DNA of 14,121 nucleotides, from positions 1-14,121 of the forward strand of contig JAQTRT010000049.1 of NCBI GenBank assembly GCA_028711675.1, in the 5' to 3' direction. Below, piece by piece: positions 1-9,600 of the stretch; positions within the stretch are counted from its first letter, which is position 1, and each line of letters opens with the position of its first letter. The stretch comes from a bacterium (GTDB lineage Bacteria; Spirochaetota; JAHITG01). The notes under the pieces are model-generated. The model worked only from the letters and a program-made list of their open reading frames with translations. It was not told the DNA's origin and made no database searches. A program made the translations under genes and the position numbers.

Positions 1-958
1 CCGCAAGCATGAATCGGACGGTATCTATGGTTATGTGACAGGCAGAAATGATATTATCCAAAACACATTTTCTTCCAACCAGGTCGGAGTTTATCTGGTC
101 AACTATGCCAATAATTATATGATCAGTTCGAACCTGTTCACGGGCAACAGCTGGGGTTATATCTGCTGGGACTGCCAGAACATCGTGCTTTACAGGAACC
201 TGTTCGAGAACAATCTCACCAATTCCATTATTATTTTAAGTACATCCACCAATTCCTGGATCGTGAACAATACCATTGTCAAAACAAAGGTCGGGCCCGG
301 TATCCTGTGGACCAACAGTTCCTGGGGATACATGTACAATAATGTCCTGCTCTCCAATTTTGCTTACGGCATCCAGCAGGTCTCTGTGCGCACGAGCTGC
401 AGCGGATATAACTCTTTTTACGGTAATTCCATCAGCCCCGTAACGGGCGGTTTGTATCCGGGAAAAGGGGATATTTATACAGACCCTCTTATCAGTATGA
501 TCAGTTCATTCACTATCATGTCGGCTTTAAGCCCGCTCATCGATTCAGGAACGAATATAGCGGGACTCGTCGATACTTTCGGAGGAGCCGGACCTGATAT
601 GGGATGGCGGGAAGCCTGTGACCTGCCTTTGCCTTCCGCACCCCAGACCAACCAGGCTGGCCTGACCAATAAGAATCAGAACCTGTCACAGGCAGTGCTT
701 GCTCCCAATCCTTTCCTGAAAAAGAACAGAGCTGCAGGCCATAGTCTTACCTTTTTTAATCTGACGCCTGAATTTGAGATCACGGTCTTCACATTCACCG
801 GAAAAAAAGTAAATCACATGCAGGGCAGCACTGTCCAGGGCAGATATCAATGGGTCCCTGTGAACAGTAAAGGGGAATTTCTCTCCTCCGGCGTTTATAT
901 CTGTTATATTACCGATCCCCAGGGCCATGAAAAATATCTGAAATTGGTCATTCAATAA
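1..958 (+). CDS. Right-handed beta-helix protein, 3' end, with C-terminal secretion/sorting-like domain (5' partial)
   Basis: The frame is open from base 2 (first full codon CGC), so the start lies upstream; a GTG at 35 is internal. About 318 residues end at TAA 956-958. The first half is Asn-rich beta-helix (PbH1-type) rungs, with motifs such as ISSNLFTGN, VLYRNLFENN and IVNNTIV. A closing cap follows: a DP-L-I stretch, then SPLIDSGT and GPDMGWRE (590-613). After a Gln/Asn-rich linker comes a beta-sandwich-like C-terminal domain starting at APNPF (701-715). It has the pattern hydrophobic strand - TGKKV - G-Y-W - SGVYI - KYLKLVIQ, typical of type IX secretion sorting and FlgD-Ig-like domains. 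I infer export and surface attachment or release; no active site is visible. The closing cap matches those of the giant gene downstream, so the two are probably paralogues. Export by T9SS is unproven because the machinery is outside the window. Confidence 0.85.
   Translation, partial: RKHESDGIYGYVTGRNDIIQNTFSSNQVGVYLVNYANNYMISSNLFTGNSWGYICWDCQNIVLYRNLFENNLTNSIIILSTSTNSWIVNNTIVKTKVGPGILWTNSSWGYMYNNVLLSNFAYGIQQVSVRTSCSGYNSFYGNSISPVTGGLYPGKGDIYTDPLISMISSFTIMSALSPLIDSGTNIAGLVDTFGGAGPDMGWREACDLPLPSAPQTNQAGLTNKNQNLSQAVLAPNPFLKKNRAAGHSLTFFNLTPEFEITVFTFTGKKVNHMQGSTVQGRYQWVPVNSKGEFLSSGVYICYITDPQGHEKYLKLVIQ
683..958 (+). other. T9SS-type/FlgD-Ig-like C-terminal domain of the first gene
   Basis: About 90 residues: APNPF opening, central FTFTGKKV strand, a Gly-x-Tyr-x-Trp turn, SSGVYICYI, and a final basic-hydrophobic strand KYLKLVIQ at the extreme C-terminus. 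The ...PNPF... / ...G-(K/R)-V... / ...SGVY-Y... / K-L-(V/L)... signature is the family pattern of Por secretion-tail and FlgD-Ig-like domains. I cannot separate the two families by eye. Confidence 0.65.
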
Positions 959-1103
959 TTTGCTGTTTTTTACGATAATAATGTATACTTTTTATACAGA
1001 ATTTTTCATGCTGTAAAAAAGACTGAATTTCATTTAAAAGGGAGGTGTTTTTTTAAAAGAATCCCTTTAAATATAATCAATTTAATAAATTATTCTTGAT
1101 AAT
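959..1103. other. AT-rich intergenic stretch after the first gene
   Basis: No plausible coding frame. It contains short AT-rich dyads: TGTATA (982-987) with TATACA (993-998), and TTTAAAAGGGA (1033-1043) with TCCCTTTAAA (1062-1071), the latter with an 18-base loop. Neither is followed by a clean T-run, so no confident terminator for the first gene can be named. Base composition is sharply more AT-rich than the flanking genes. Confidence 0.5.
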
Positions 1104-1112
1104 TGGTATAAT
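1104..1112 (+). promoter_or_regulatory. Possible extended -10 promoter for the 771-residue protein gene
   Basis: TGGTATAAT matches the TGn-TATAAT extended -10 form and sits in very AT-rich DNA 159 bases before the ATG. No good -35 hexamer lies 16-18 bases upstream, which is tolerated for extended -10 promoters. A start near 1119 would give a leader of about 150 bases holding the tandem repeat and the hairpin. AT-rich DNA yields such matches by chance. Confidence 0.3.
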
Positions 1113-1150
1113 TATTGCAAATATTATCTATACAATGGATTTTAAAGGTC

Positions 1151-1210
1151 ATAATCATTTACCGGATAAAATAATTTTCCATTATCATCGACCGGATGAA
1201 GTAATTATCA
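1151..1210 (+). repeat. Two-copy 30-bp tandem direct repeat in the leader of the 771-residue gene
   Basis: Copies 1151-1180 and 1181-1210 align without gaps with 23 of 30 bases identical. The shared core is ACCGGAT followed by TAATT. A weaker third echo (CATTTGACGG then CCGGA) runs into the palindrome at 1223-1242. The position between the possible promoter and the ribosome binding site suggests an operator or leader-RNA element. This is inference. Confidence 0.55.
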
Positions 1211-1222
1211 TTGCCATTTGAC

Positions 1223-1250
1223 GGCCGGACCATGGTCCGGCCCATTTTTT
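1223..1250 (+). terminator. Terminator-like hairpin in the 5' leader of the 771-residue gene
   Basis: A perfect 20-base palindrome (1223-1242) can fold into an 8-bp GC-rich stem, GGCCGGAC with GTCCGGCC, around a CATG loop. Two bases later comes a run of six T (1245-1250). That is the form of an intrinsic terminator. It lies only 8 bases before the GGAGG ribosome binding site (1259-1263) and so belongs to the leader of the next gene rather than the tail of the previous one, which ended 264 bases earlier. Confidence 0.6.
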
Positions 1251-1258
1251 GAAGAGAA

Positions 1259-1263
1259 GGAGG
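1259..1263 (+). promoter_or_regulatory. Ribosome binding site for the 771-residue gene
   Basis: GGAGG within AAGGAGGAG, with a 7-base spacer to ATG 1271. It fixes that start, and the encoded N-terminus is a convincing signal peptide. Confidence 0.85.
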
Positions 1264-1270
1264 AGTCATC

Positions 1271-3586
1271 ATGTTTAACAGAATCAGCCGTATTATTTTC
1301 TTTATATTATTTTTCGTCAATCTTCTTGATGCCGTACCCAATATGCTCAATTACCGCGGAAAGGTCTTTGAGAACGGGATCCCTGTCAGCGGAACCCGGA
1401 CCCTGCGGTTCCGGATCTATAACCAGCTGACCAGCGGCATCCTGCTCTGGGATTCCGGTGATCAGGCCCTGGATGTGAATAACGGATATTATTATTATAC
1501 CATGACCGGTGTCCCTGCTTCGGTATTCACCAATGATTCCCGTTTCCTGGAAGTATCGGTCGGAGGATCGTTGCTCGCCCCCCGGGAACAGCTGGTCTCC
1601 GTGGGATACGCTTATAATGCGGCCATGCTGAACGGTGTCCCCGGTACCAATATCAACCTCTGGTCCAGGAACGGCGCCAATATCTACAGGCTCACAGGGA
1701 ACATCGGCCTGAGACTGAGCGCGCCCTCCCAGCAGCTTGAAATGACGGGAAATCTCAGGATGCCTCTTGCCTCTACTTCCTCCAATGCCGGCGTTATTTT
1801 TATTGGCAACAGCCGGTTCCTTTTCGGCATCCCTACTTATAATTTATTCATGGGTGAAAGCGCCGGGAGTTTCAGCCTGACAGGGGATTATAATACGGGG
1901 ATCGGGTACACGGCCCTCTCAAGCCTGACTTCAGGCGCTGATAATGTGGCGGTAGGGTACCAGGCCCTTCCCAATCTGACCACAGGCGCCAATAACGTGG
2001 GTTTGGGGTACAGGGCATTGTACAGTCTGCTGACCGGAAGCGGGAATGTCGCCATAGGTCTAAATGCCCTGTACAATCAGACCGGAAGTTATTGTGTCGC
2101 GGTCGGCGGTTTTTCCTCCTATAACGTTACCGGCAGTTATAATATCGGGATCGGTTATTATACCATGTACGGCACCGCCGGCAGTACCGGTACGGGTAAT
2201 GTGGGGATCGGTTATTATGCGCTGCAGCCTCTCAATGCCGGAACGCGGAATATTGCCGTAGGGTATAATGCCGGTAATTCAATAACCGACGGCTCTGATA
2301 ATGTGCTCGTGGGAGCTTATGCCGGACAGGCTCTTATCGCCGGTCTGGCCAATACTTTCCTGGGCAGTTATGCGGGGTACAGCACCCTGGGTTCCAGCAA
2401 TGTCTGCATCGGATACAGGGTCGGTTACAGCGACGTGGGCTCGGGAAAGCTTTTTATCGACAACTATAATACGAGCACTCCTCTGATCTGGGGGGATTTT
2501 AATAATGACTATGTCAATATCAACGGCCGCCTGGGCGTAGGGACAAATGCTCCGGCCAATCCGTTCTTTGTGAACGGTCCTTTCACGGGATATGTGGCTT
2601 ATATCAAGAATATCAACGCTTCAGCAGCAGGGAATGGTTTATATATCGATGCGGATTCGTATGATTACGGCACCAGTTCAGCCTTGTACGGAGAGTACAT
2701 CAAAGCTTATGCTCCCAGCGTGGGCGGGAATGCGTACGGACTGTGCGTATACAGCTATGCTTATAACACCAGCACTTCCTACGGCGTCTATGTCAATGCC
2801 ACGGGTGGATCGACGACCGGCCGGGAGTGGGGTCTGTATGTTACCAGCGGGGATAACTATTTCAGCGGTGATGTGGGTATCGGCACAATAGCGACCACAA
2901 ATAGATTACAGGTCTTGACAAGTTCGGCTGCTCATTACGCGGCTTATTTCGCGAACACGGCAAATGCGGACACGGCTTTCGGGATCGGCATCCAGGCCGG
3001 ACGTGCGGACGGCGCCAGTTTCAGCAAGCTGGTCAGGTTTTTTGACGGGGACGCTGATGCCGAGATAGGGAATATCGGTTTTTCCGGGACGACCATTACT
3101 TACGGCACATTTACCGGCAGCCATTACGGTGAATGCGATGATATGGGGAAGTTTGAACCCGGGGATGTCCTGGTCATGACAGGCCGTAACAGCAAGGTCA
3201 ATCCCGGCGCCCGGGACGGGGAACCGGTCTACGGAGTGGAATTTTCTTCCCGGCCGGATGATAAGAGAGTGATCGGGGTCTTCGGCGCAAAAACGTCTAT
3301 CAGCAGAAAGGATAAGAACAAGACTGTCCATGAAAAGGAAGTTGTCGTGATCTATGCGGTCGGCAACTGTTATGTGAAGGTTACGGACGCGAACGGCGAT
3401 ATTGAGACAGGCGATTACCTGACCACTTCGGGAAGGCCGGGGATGGCGCAGAAACAGAAGGAAGCCATGCAGATGAACTTTACCCTGGGCAAGGCCCAGG
3501 AAACGGTCCGGTGGAAGGATGTGGAAATTGATGCGAAGAAAGGGTATAAATGGAAACTGATACCCATCGCCCTGACAGCCGGCTGA
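1271..3586 (+). CDS. Secreted fibre-like protein with YadA-head-type repeats and a peptidase G2-like C-terminal domain
   Basis: 771 residues, ATG 1271 to TGA 3584-3586. Residues 1-21 form a signal peptide (MFNRISR, a Phe/Ile/Leu core, then LLDA). Residues 22-125 are an N-terminal beta domain with the pattern NYRGKVFENGIPVSGT, LRFRIY, LLWDSG, SVGYAYNAAML, common at the start of bacterial tail-fibre-like secreted proteins. Residues about 208-392 are eleven head repeats of 15-19 residues, for example NVAVGYQAL and NVGLGYRAL. They end in KLFIDN, then GDFNNDYVNINGRLGVGTNAP. A Gly/Tyr-rich stalk-like region follows. The C-terminal 150 residues (EPGDVLVMTG, ARDGEPVYGV, VIGVFG, DIETGDYLTTSG, TLGKAQE) resemble peptidase G2 / intramolecular-chaperone domains of phage fibres. 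No C-terminal beta-barrel anchor or T9SS tail is seen, so it is not a normal type V autotransporter. Probably trimeric and extracellular (inference). The giant gene follows 76 bases later, possibly in one operon. Confidence 0.85.
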   Translation: MFNRISRIIFFILFFVNLLDAVPNMLNYRGKVFENGIPVSGTRTLRFRIYNQLTSGILLWDSGDQALDVNNGYYYYTMTGVPASVFTNDSRFLEVSVGGSLLAPREQLVSVGYAYNAAMLNGVPGTNINLWSRNGANIYRLTGNIGLRLSAPSQQLEMTGNLRMPLASTSSNAGVIFIGNSRFLFGIPTYNLFMGESAGSFSLTGDYNTGIGYTALSSLTSGADNVAVGYQALPNLTTGANNVGLGYRALYSLLTGSGNVAIGLNALYNQTGSYCVAVGGFSSYNVTGSYNIGIGYYTMYGTAGSTGTGNVGIGYYALQPLNAGTRNIAVGYNAGNSITDGSDNVLVGAYAGQALIAGLANTFLGSYAGYSTLGSSNVCIGYRVGYSDVGSGKLFIDNYNTSTPLIWGDFNNDYVNINGRLGVGTNAPANPFFVNGPFTGYVAYIKNINASAAGNGLYIDADSYDYGTSSALYGEYIKAYAPSVGGNAYGLCVYSYAYNTSTSYGVYVNATGGSTTGREWGLYVTSGDNYFSGDVGIGTIATTNRLQVLTSSAAHYAAYFANTANADTAFGIGIQAGRADGASFSKLVRFFDGDADAEIGNIGFSGTTITYGTFTGSHYGECDDMGKFEPGDVLVMTGRNSKVNPGARDGEPVYGVEFSSRPDDKRVIGVFGAKTSISRKDKNKTVHEKEVVVIYAVGNCYVKVTDANGDIETGDYLTTSGRPGMAQKQKEAMQMNFTLGKAQETVRWKDVEIDAKKGYKWKLIPIALTAG
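1892..2445 (+). repeat. Eleven YadA-head-type repeats in the 771-residue protein
   Basis: Successive units follow N-x-x-[IVL]-G-[YLGSA]-x-[AG]-[LG] with spacers of T/S-x-G-[SAT]: NTGIGYTAL, NVAVGYQAL, NVGLGYRAL, NVAIGLNAL, CVAVGGFSS, NIGIGYYTM, NVGIGYYAL, NIAVGYNAG, NVLVGAYAG, NTFLGSYAG, NVCIGYRVG. In the YadA/Hep-Hag families such units form a trimeric left-handed beta-roll. The DNA copies are diverged, so this is an old expansion. Confidence 0.8.
3104..3583 (+). other. C-terminal peptidase G2 / chaperone-like domain of the 771-residue protein
   Basis: About 160 residues starting near TFTGSHYGE, then FEPGDVLVMTG, a KVNPGARDGEPVYGV stretch, RVIGVFGAK, a basic insertion (SISRKDKNK), VVIYAVGNCYVKV, DIETGDYLTTSG and TLGKAQETV. 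The order of GDV, RVIGV, G-x-(C/V)-V-V and GD-LTTS elements matches C-terminal domains of many bacterial and phage fibre proteins assigned to peptidase G2-type folding domains. Whether it self-cleaves cannot be told from sequence. Confidence 0.5.
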
Positions 3587-3597
3587 TCCTGTCAAGT

Positions 3598-3626
3598 CCT
3601 CCTGTCCTGATCACAGGGACCGGAGG
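3598..3626 (+). other. Intergenic hairpin between the 771-residue gene and the giant gene
   Basis: CCTCC (3598-3602) pairs with GGAGG (3622-3626) and, past one mismatch, GTCC (3604-3607) pairs with GGAC (3617-3620) around a 9-base loop. No T-run follows, so it is not a good intrinsic terminator and read-through into the giant gene is plausible. It could be a processing or stability hairpin. Confidence 0.35.
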
Positions 3627-3646
3627 CCTGAGATCGTAAGGGATAA

Positions 3647-3651
3647 AGGAG
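3647..3651 (+). promoter_or_regulatory. Ribosome binding site before the giant gene
   Basis: AGGAG lies 11 bases before the TTG at 3663 but only 3 bases before an out-of-frame ATG at 3655. That ATG opens a four-codon frame, ATG-AGA-CGT-TGA (3655-3666), whose stop overlaps the TTG. The site supports initiation in this spot but leaves the exact start open. Confidence 0.55.
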
Positions 3652-3662
3652 AAAATGAGACG

Positions 3663-6600
3663 TTGAGGATTTTCTCTGTTTTAATTTTTTGTTTAACTCT
3701 GTTGTCCAATGCACTTGATCTTTCAGGGACCATCATGAGCAACAGTATCCAGAAGGTCTGGTCGGATATTTTCGATTCCTCCTCCAGCACGCTTCAATAT
3801 ATGACCAACGGGAATATCTATAATTCGTCTTCTTTCGGGCAGGGCACGGTCGTGGGCAGGGGGTATAACGGTCTTATCACGAATTTTTCCGGATTCCTGC
3901 CTGATCCGGGCAGTCTCCCTATCCGGAACGTGACCAAGAGCAGAAGATACGCTTATCTCGAAGCAGCCCTTTCCGACGCTTCCAAAGGGGATATCATTGA
4001 GTTCGATCCCGGCCTGTACAAGGGAACCGTCAACCTTTCCAGAAGGACCAACCTGACCATCAGGGCCAGCGACTGGGCCGTATACGGATACAACGATACA
4101 ACTATCCTGAAAGGAAACCGTATCCAGCCTGTGGTTTCCCTTTCGAACGCGTTCAAATGCCGGATCATAGGGTTCACGGTCGAAGCCGGTTCGTTCGGCG
4201 TATTCTCTTCGGCCAATTCTCCCAATTCCAATTATATCGCGCATAATGTCATACGCACCAACACGATCGGTATAGGCGTTACCAACGGGAATTTCAATAC
4301 AATTACCAGCAACAGCATTGCCATCTGTTCCAACGGCGTTTTTATCACGGGGACCTCACGTTCCAATAATATCCACGGCAACACCATCTATTCCAACAGA
4401 AGGTACGGTGTCTGTATCAATGATGAGGATTCTGATTATAACAGGGTGCGAAAGAACAGTATTTTTGCCAACCGCGATACAGGTGTCTTGCTGTCGGACG
4501 CTGATTTTACCATCATATCCCGGAATAATATTTATTTTAATACCAATTACGGGTGCCAGCTCCAGAATGTACCGGAAAAGACCATGATCGCCACGAATGC
4601 CATCTATTCCAACGGCGGGAACCAGCAGTCCGAGGGAGGGATAGGCCTTCAGGGAGGGCTTGATACCACTATCCTCAGCAACCGTATCTTCGGTAACAGG
4701 CAGTCCCAGATGTACAATTCTTCATGCAACCGCATCCGGTTTTTAAGGAACCTGGTTTCAGGAGGGGATTACGGTATTTATTTAAATAACGCGCCTGTTT
4801 CCAACCTTATCAAAGGGAACCGGATCATCGGCCAAACCACATCAGGCATCCGCATGATCTGGGGAGCTGACCGTTTTAACTGCATCTCCAGCAACCAGAT
4901 CGTGGGTATCGGCGGTAATTACGGGATCTATGCCTGCGGCGGTTATAATAATACTATAACGAATAACAGGATCGTGAACTGGCAGAATGGCGTCTATGTG
5001 GGCTCCTCGTCCGGGTGTTCCAATCATTCTGTGCTGAACAACTATATCACCAGCAATTCCGTATACGGTATCGTGCTCAGCATGGCTTCCAAACATCTGG
5101 TAAAGAGGAACGTGCTGTTCCGGAACGCTGCAGGCATCCTGGTGGACAACGCGGCCGGGATGATCGTCAATAATACCATTGCCCGGTCCACGTCCGGCAA
5201 CGGCATCCTGTGGCAGAACACATCCGGCGGCCAGATGCAGAATAACATCTTTTTATCCAATGCCGCTTACGGCGCCCGGCGTACTTCTTCCGGACCTGTT
5301 GTGGCCGGGTACAATGATTTTTACGGTAATACTTTAGATCCTACGAACGGCGGCATCACCTGGAACCAGGGAAATCTGTTCGGGAATCCCCGGCTGAACG
5401 CCTCTTCTACGTATGTCATTGCTTCCGCTTTCAGCGCAGCAGTGGATACAGCCACCAATATGTTCGGCGAACCTTTCCAGGGGAACGCTCCGGATATGGG
5501 TTGGAGAGAGTCGGCCTATACCATGCCCGTGCTGCCGCGGCTGGTGGACTCCCTTCAGCGGCTGGACGGAGCTCCGGGTACTACCTATGACACAGCCTGC
5601 GGGGATCTTGACGGTGACGGCGATGTGGATGTGGTGTACGGTAATTCCGGCCTTACGAACAGTCAGGTCTTTTTGAACAACGGCACGGGTTTTTATACGT
5701 TCAGACAGTTCCTTTCCAGGAAATTCACTCCTTCTGTCCTGATCATGGATGTAGACAGAGACGGCGACCTGGATATTGTTCAGGGATGCGGGTCCTCGCC
5801 TTCGGATAAAAATATCGTCTGGCTCAACGACGGAGCCGCGAATTTTACGGAATCCTCCAATTTCGGCCTGGGTTACTGCCTGAGCCTGTGCAAAGGCGAT
5901 ATAGATAATGACGGCGACCTGGATATCATTGAAGGCCAGAATCCGTCCACTTCGGACAACGGCAGCCGAATTTATACAAATAACAACGGTGTTTACAGGT
6001 TCAAGGAGACCATCGGCTTTTTCGGGCTTTTAAGCCTGATGTATAATCTTCTGGTGGATGTGAATAAGGACGGAGCCCTGGATTATATCGCGGCCTATGA
6101 TTCAGGCACCATGCAGACCAAGGTCATGACCAATAACGGGAAAGGGACCTTTACCTACTGGGGCAACCTGTCGGCTGAAATGAATTATACCTATGAGATC
6201 GCGGCAGGCGACATTGACAACGATTCGGACATTGATTTTGTCCAGGCCAATTCCAATACCGGGACAAGGATCATTGTCAACAACTGGCCGGCTGCTTTTT
6301 CCATCAGCCAGACCCTTCCGGAAACCAACGGCCCGACGCGGAGCGTAAAACTGGGCGATATCAATAATGACGGAAGCCTTGACCTGATCGAGGCCAATGA
6401 ACGCGGCAGTCTCATTTATACCAATAACGGTTCCGGCGTGTTCAGCATGGTCACCACGACCACGTTAAGCAAATTCAACGCGTTCCGGCTGGCTTTTGCC
6501 GATGGGAACGACGATTCCGATCTGGATGTCCATATCGCCACAGCCACGACCAACCTGGTCTATACGAACAAAGAGACAAAATACAACAATCCCCCCTTCC

Positions 6601-9600
6601 AGCCGTTCAACCTGACAGCGGTCACGCAGGGATTATCGGTAACGCTTAACTGGAGCAGGCCTTCCGACGACAGGACTCCTTCGAAATCGCTGACCTATAA
6701 CCTTTTTATCCAGGATTTTAACGGCAGGATCTGTTATTACGCGGAAGATATTCCGGGAGGCATCCTGAACAACCATACGCCTTCAGCCGGGAACCTCTGG
6801 ACAACGACCAATATCAGGCTGACAGGTCTCCGGATTAATAATTATACCTGGGGCGTCCAGGCCGTGGACAGCGGTTACCGGCGTTCGGTCTGGAGCATAG
6901 GCCAGTTCCGCATCGGGAGCCACAGCGGTCCGTTCTATGTGCACAAGAACCTGGGGAGCGACAGCAACGACGGAACGAGCGTGAATCCGTTCCGGACCAT
7001 CCAGAAAGCCGTTGATGTGATGAGCGCGGGCTATCCGCAGTGTTCGGTGCCTGCGGCGTACATAGCGGGTTATGTCTATACCAACCGCATCACCATCCGC
7101 TCCAACCTCAATCCCGGGAGCATGACCCTGGCCAAATGGTCCAATACCGCGCCCGTGATCTGGAGTCCCTCCGCGATCCTTTCCTCCAACTACTGTATTA
7201 TGATCACCAATGCCGACCGTATCGTTGTCAGGGATTTCATCTTTTCCGGCAGTTCGAACCAGATACTCATCAAGAAGAATTCCAGGAATAATGTCATCCG
7301 CAACAGCAGCTTTATGGACTCAAGGGGGGCGGGGGTCTGCGTCTTCATGGGAGCAGGACCGGGCCATCTCATCTTCAGCAATTATTTCCATGTCACGGGA
7401 GCGGTCAATTACTATCAGAAGGGTTCCGTGGCCATCATGACGAACTGCAAGTTCGTCCGCGTGCTGAACAATACTTTTTATTCGAACCTGATGAGTTCAT
7501 CGGGCACGCCCATAAGGATCTCGGCCGCTTCATCCAATACCGTCAAGTTCAATACGGCCGTGTCCAATAACAAGGGGATCCTCGTGGAAGGTTTAAGCCT
7601 CAATAATCAGGTCGTTTCCAATATCCTTTTTTATTCGGGACAGATCTCTTTAGCCGGTATCGAGAATATCGCCCAGGGGAACAGGGTTTCCCGGAACACC
7701 GGCGGGCAGGGTATCAACGTCCTTGGCAGGGGGAATGTGGTCTTTGAGAATATGGTATATTCCAATGGTTCCGGTATTTACCAGTCCAGCTCGGTTGCAA
7801 CGAACAGCGTTATCTCCAATAATTATCTTTTTAACAACGCGGCCCACGGTATATTGACCGCGAGACGCTATACGCGCGTCGTCAATAACCGCTGCGCCAT
7901 GAACCTTTTAACCGGCATCTATATGGGCGGTAAGCATGAATATGTGTCCGGAAACACTATGGTAACGAACGGTGTGGGGCTGAAGATCTTCTCCGTAAGC
8001 AATGTTTTAACCAATAACATGATCGCCGGCAGTACGAATAACGGATCACAGCTTTCCGGTTCCTATAATAAGATATACGATCTTTCGGTCATCAACAGCA
8101 GAAGGACGGGGATGTGGGGTGTGCCCGGCCAGAAGGCCAACCGGTTCGTACGGCTCCTGGTGTTCAGAAGCGGCATGGACGGCCTCAATCTCCAGGGGAC
8201 CACCAACACATCGTTCTATCACTGCACCATCGTGAGTAATCTGGGGAACGGTGTTGTCATCTCCAACAGGGCCAGTACCAACATCATCATGAACTCCATC
8301 ATTGCTTATAACGGTAATTACGGCATCTATAAATTGACCGGCGGAGGCGGCTGTTTTACTAATTTCCGGTACAATGATTTGTACATGAATTCAGCAGGGA
8401 ATGTGAGCGGCTGCGCTCTTGGACCGAGTACCACAACAGCCGATCCTTTTTTCGAGTCGCTGGACAGCGGAAGCGCGAACCTTTGTTATCTACTGGCCAC
8501 TTCGCCCTGTATCAACACAGCTACTAATATCATCGGGATCAGCGGTGTATATGCCGGTTCCGGGCCGGATAAGGGATTTTTTGAATACGGCGGGGATGTG
8601 AATCACGGCCCGTTCTACGTGGATGATAATACGGGTGACGACAGTTTCAGCGGATCGCGGAACACACCGTTCAAAACCGTCCAGCGCGCAGCCCTGGCCA
8701 TGATGACAGGAGCTCCTTATTGCACATCCGCCACTGCATTTGTTTTCCCGGGGACATATCAGGAGAAGGTGACGATACAATCCAATAAAAATACAGGGTT
8801 AATGGTCTTCACAGCCCTGTCAAATGACCGGAGACCTCATCTGACAGGCGCGGCGATCACGAATTATGGATTTTATCTGACCAATGCTAAAAAGGTGATG
8901 ATCGCTTATTTAAATATTAAAAATTTTAACAGGTCCGGGATCTATCTGGCAGGCTCATCTTCCAATAACTGTATCCTGAACAATAAAGTATTTTCCAACG
9001 GGGGTTCGGGTTTCGGGATATACCTGAATTCCGACTTTGCTGATAAAAATCTCATTTTCAGAAATAACGTCTTCGGTCCGAACCAGGCTACGGGATTGTA
9101 TATCGCCAACGGGGACTATAATACGGTGCGTTCAAACCAGTTCCATAACAATAATAATAACGGCATGTATCTCTATATTACCGCACAGTACAACCGTATC
9201 TGCGAAAATTCCATTTACTCCAATGACGGGCTGGCGGGTATTTACGGTTACAGCGACGGCTGTTCCCGGAATTCCATTTACAGCAATGATATCTGGGGCC
9301 TGAACCAGACATACGGGATCTATCTGGTGGACAGCGATTATAATTTCATCAGGGATAACAGGATACATCATAATGAGATGCACGGCATTTATCTGAAATT
9401 TACCACGCAAAGCAATATCATAAACAGGAACCTGATCTATTCCAATGAACTGACCGGCATAAAGATGGATGACGGCGGAGGCGGTTACTTCCGGTATAAT
9501 TTTATCTGCTCCAACAGGATCAGCGGCTTGAACCAGGATTACGGTATCCAGGCCACAAATAACGTTTATTACACAAGGATATACAGGAATCTTTTTGTCA

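Noticed and set aside
982..998. TGTATA/TATACA dyad as terminator of the first gene
   Set aside because: Only a 6-bp, almost all A-T stem; the following T-run is offset and such dyads are expected by chance in this AT-rich gap.
2906..3595. 229-codon reverse-strand open frame
   Set aside because: Antisense to the conserved C-terminal domain of the 771-residue protein. It has no ribosome binding site context or recognisable domain, and its composition (His, Arg, Asp, Ile rich) is that of a reverse shadow.
3735..3737. In-frame ATG as start of the giant protein
   Set aside because: It would remove the clear signal peptide encoded from 3663 and has no Shine-Dalgarno sequence at suitable spacing.
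3723..4244. 173-codon reverse-strand open frame
   Set aside because: Lies wholly opposite the start and first rungs of the giant gene; a codon-bias shadow without any family signature.
5601..6530. Dockerin, EF-hand or thrombospondin type 3 reading of the D-x-D-x-D-G motifs
   Set aside because: The motifs occur seven times at 48-53 residue spacing with LNN/TNN elements between, which fits FG-GAP/VCBS blades. Dockerins have two closely spaced loops and TSP3 repeats are far shorter.
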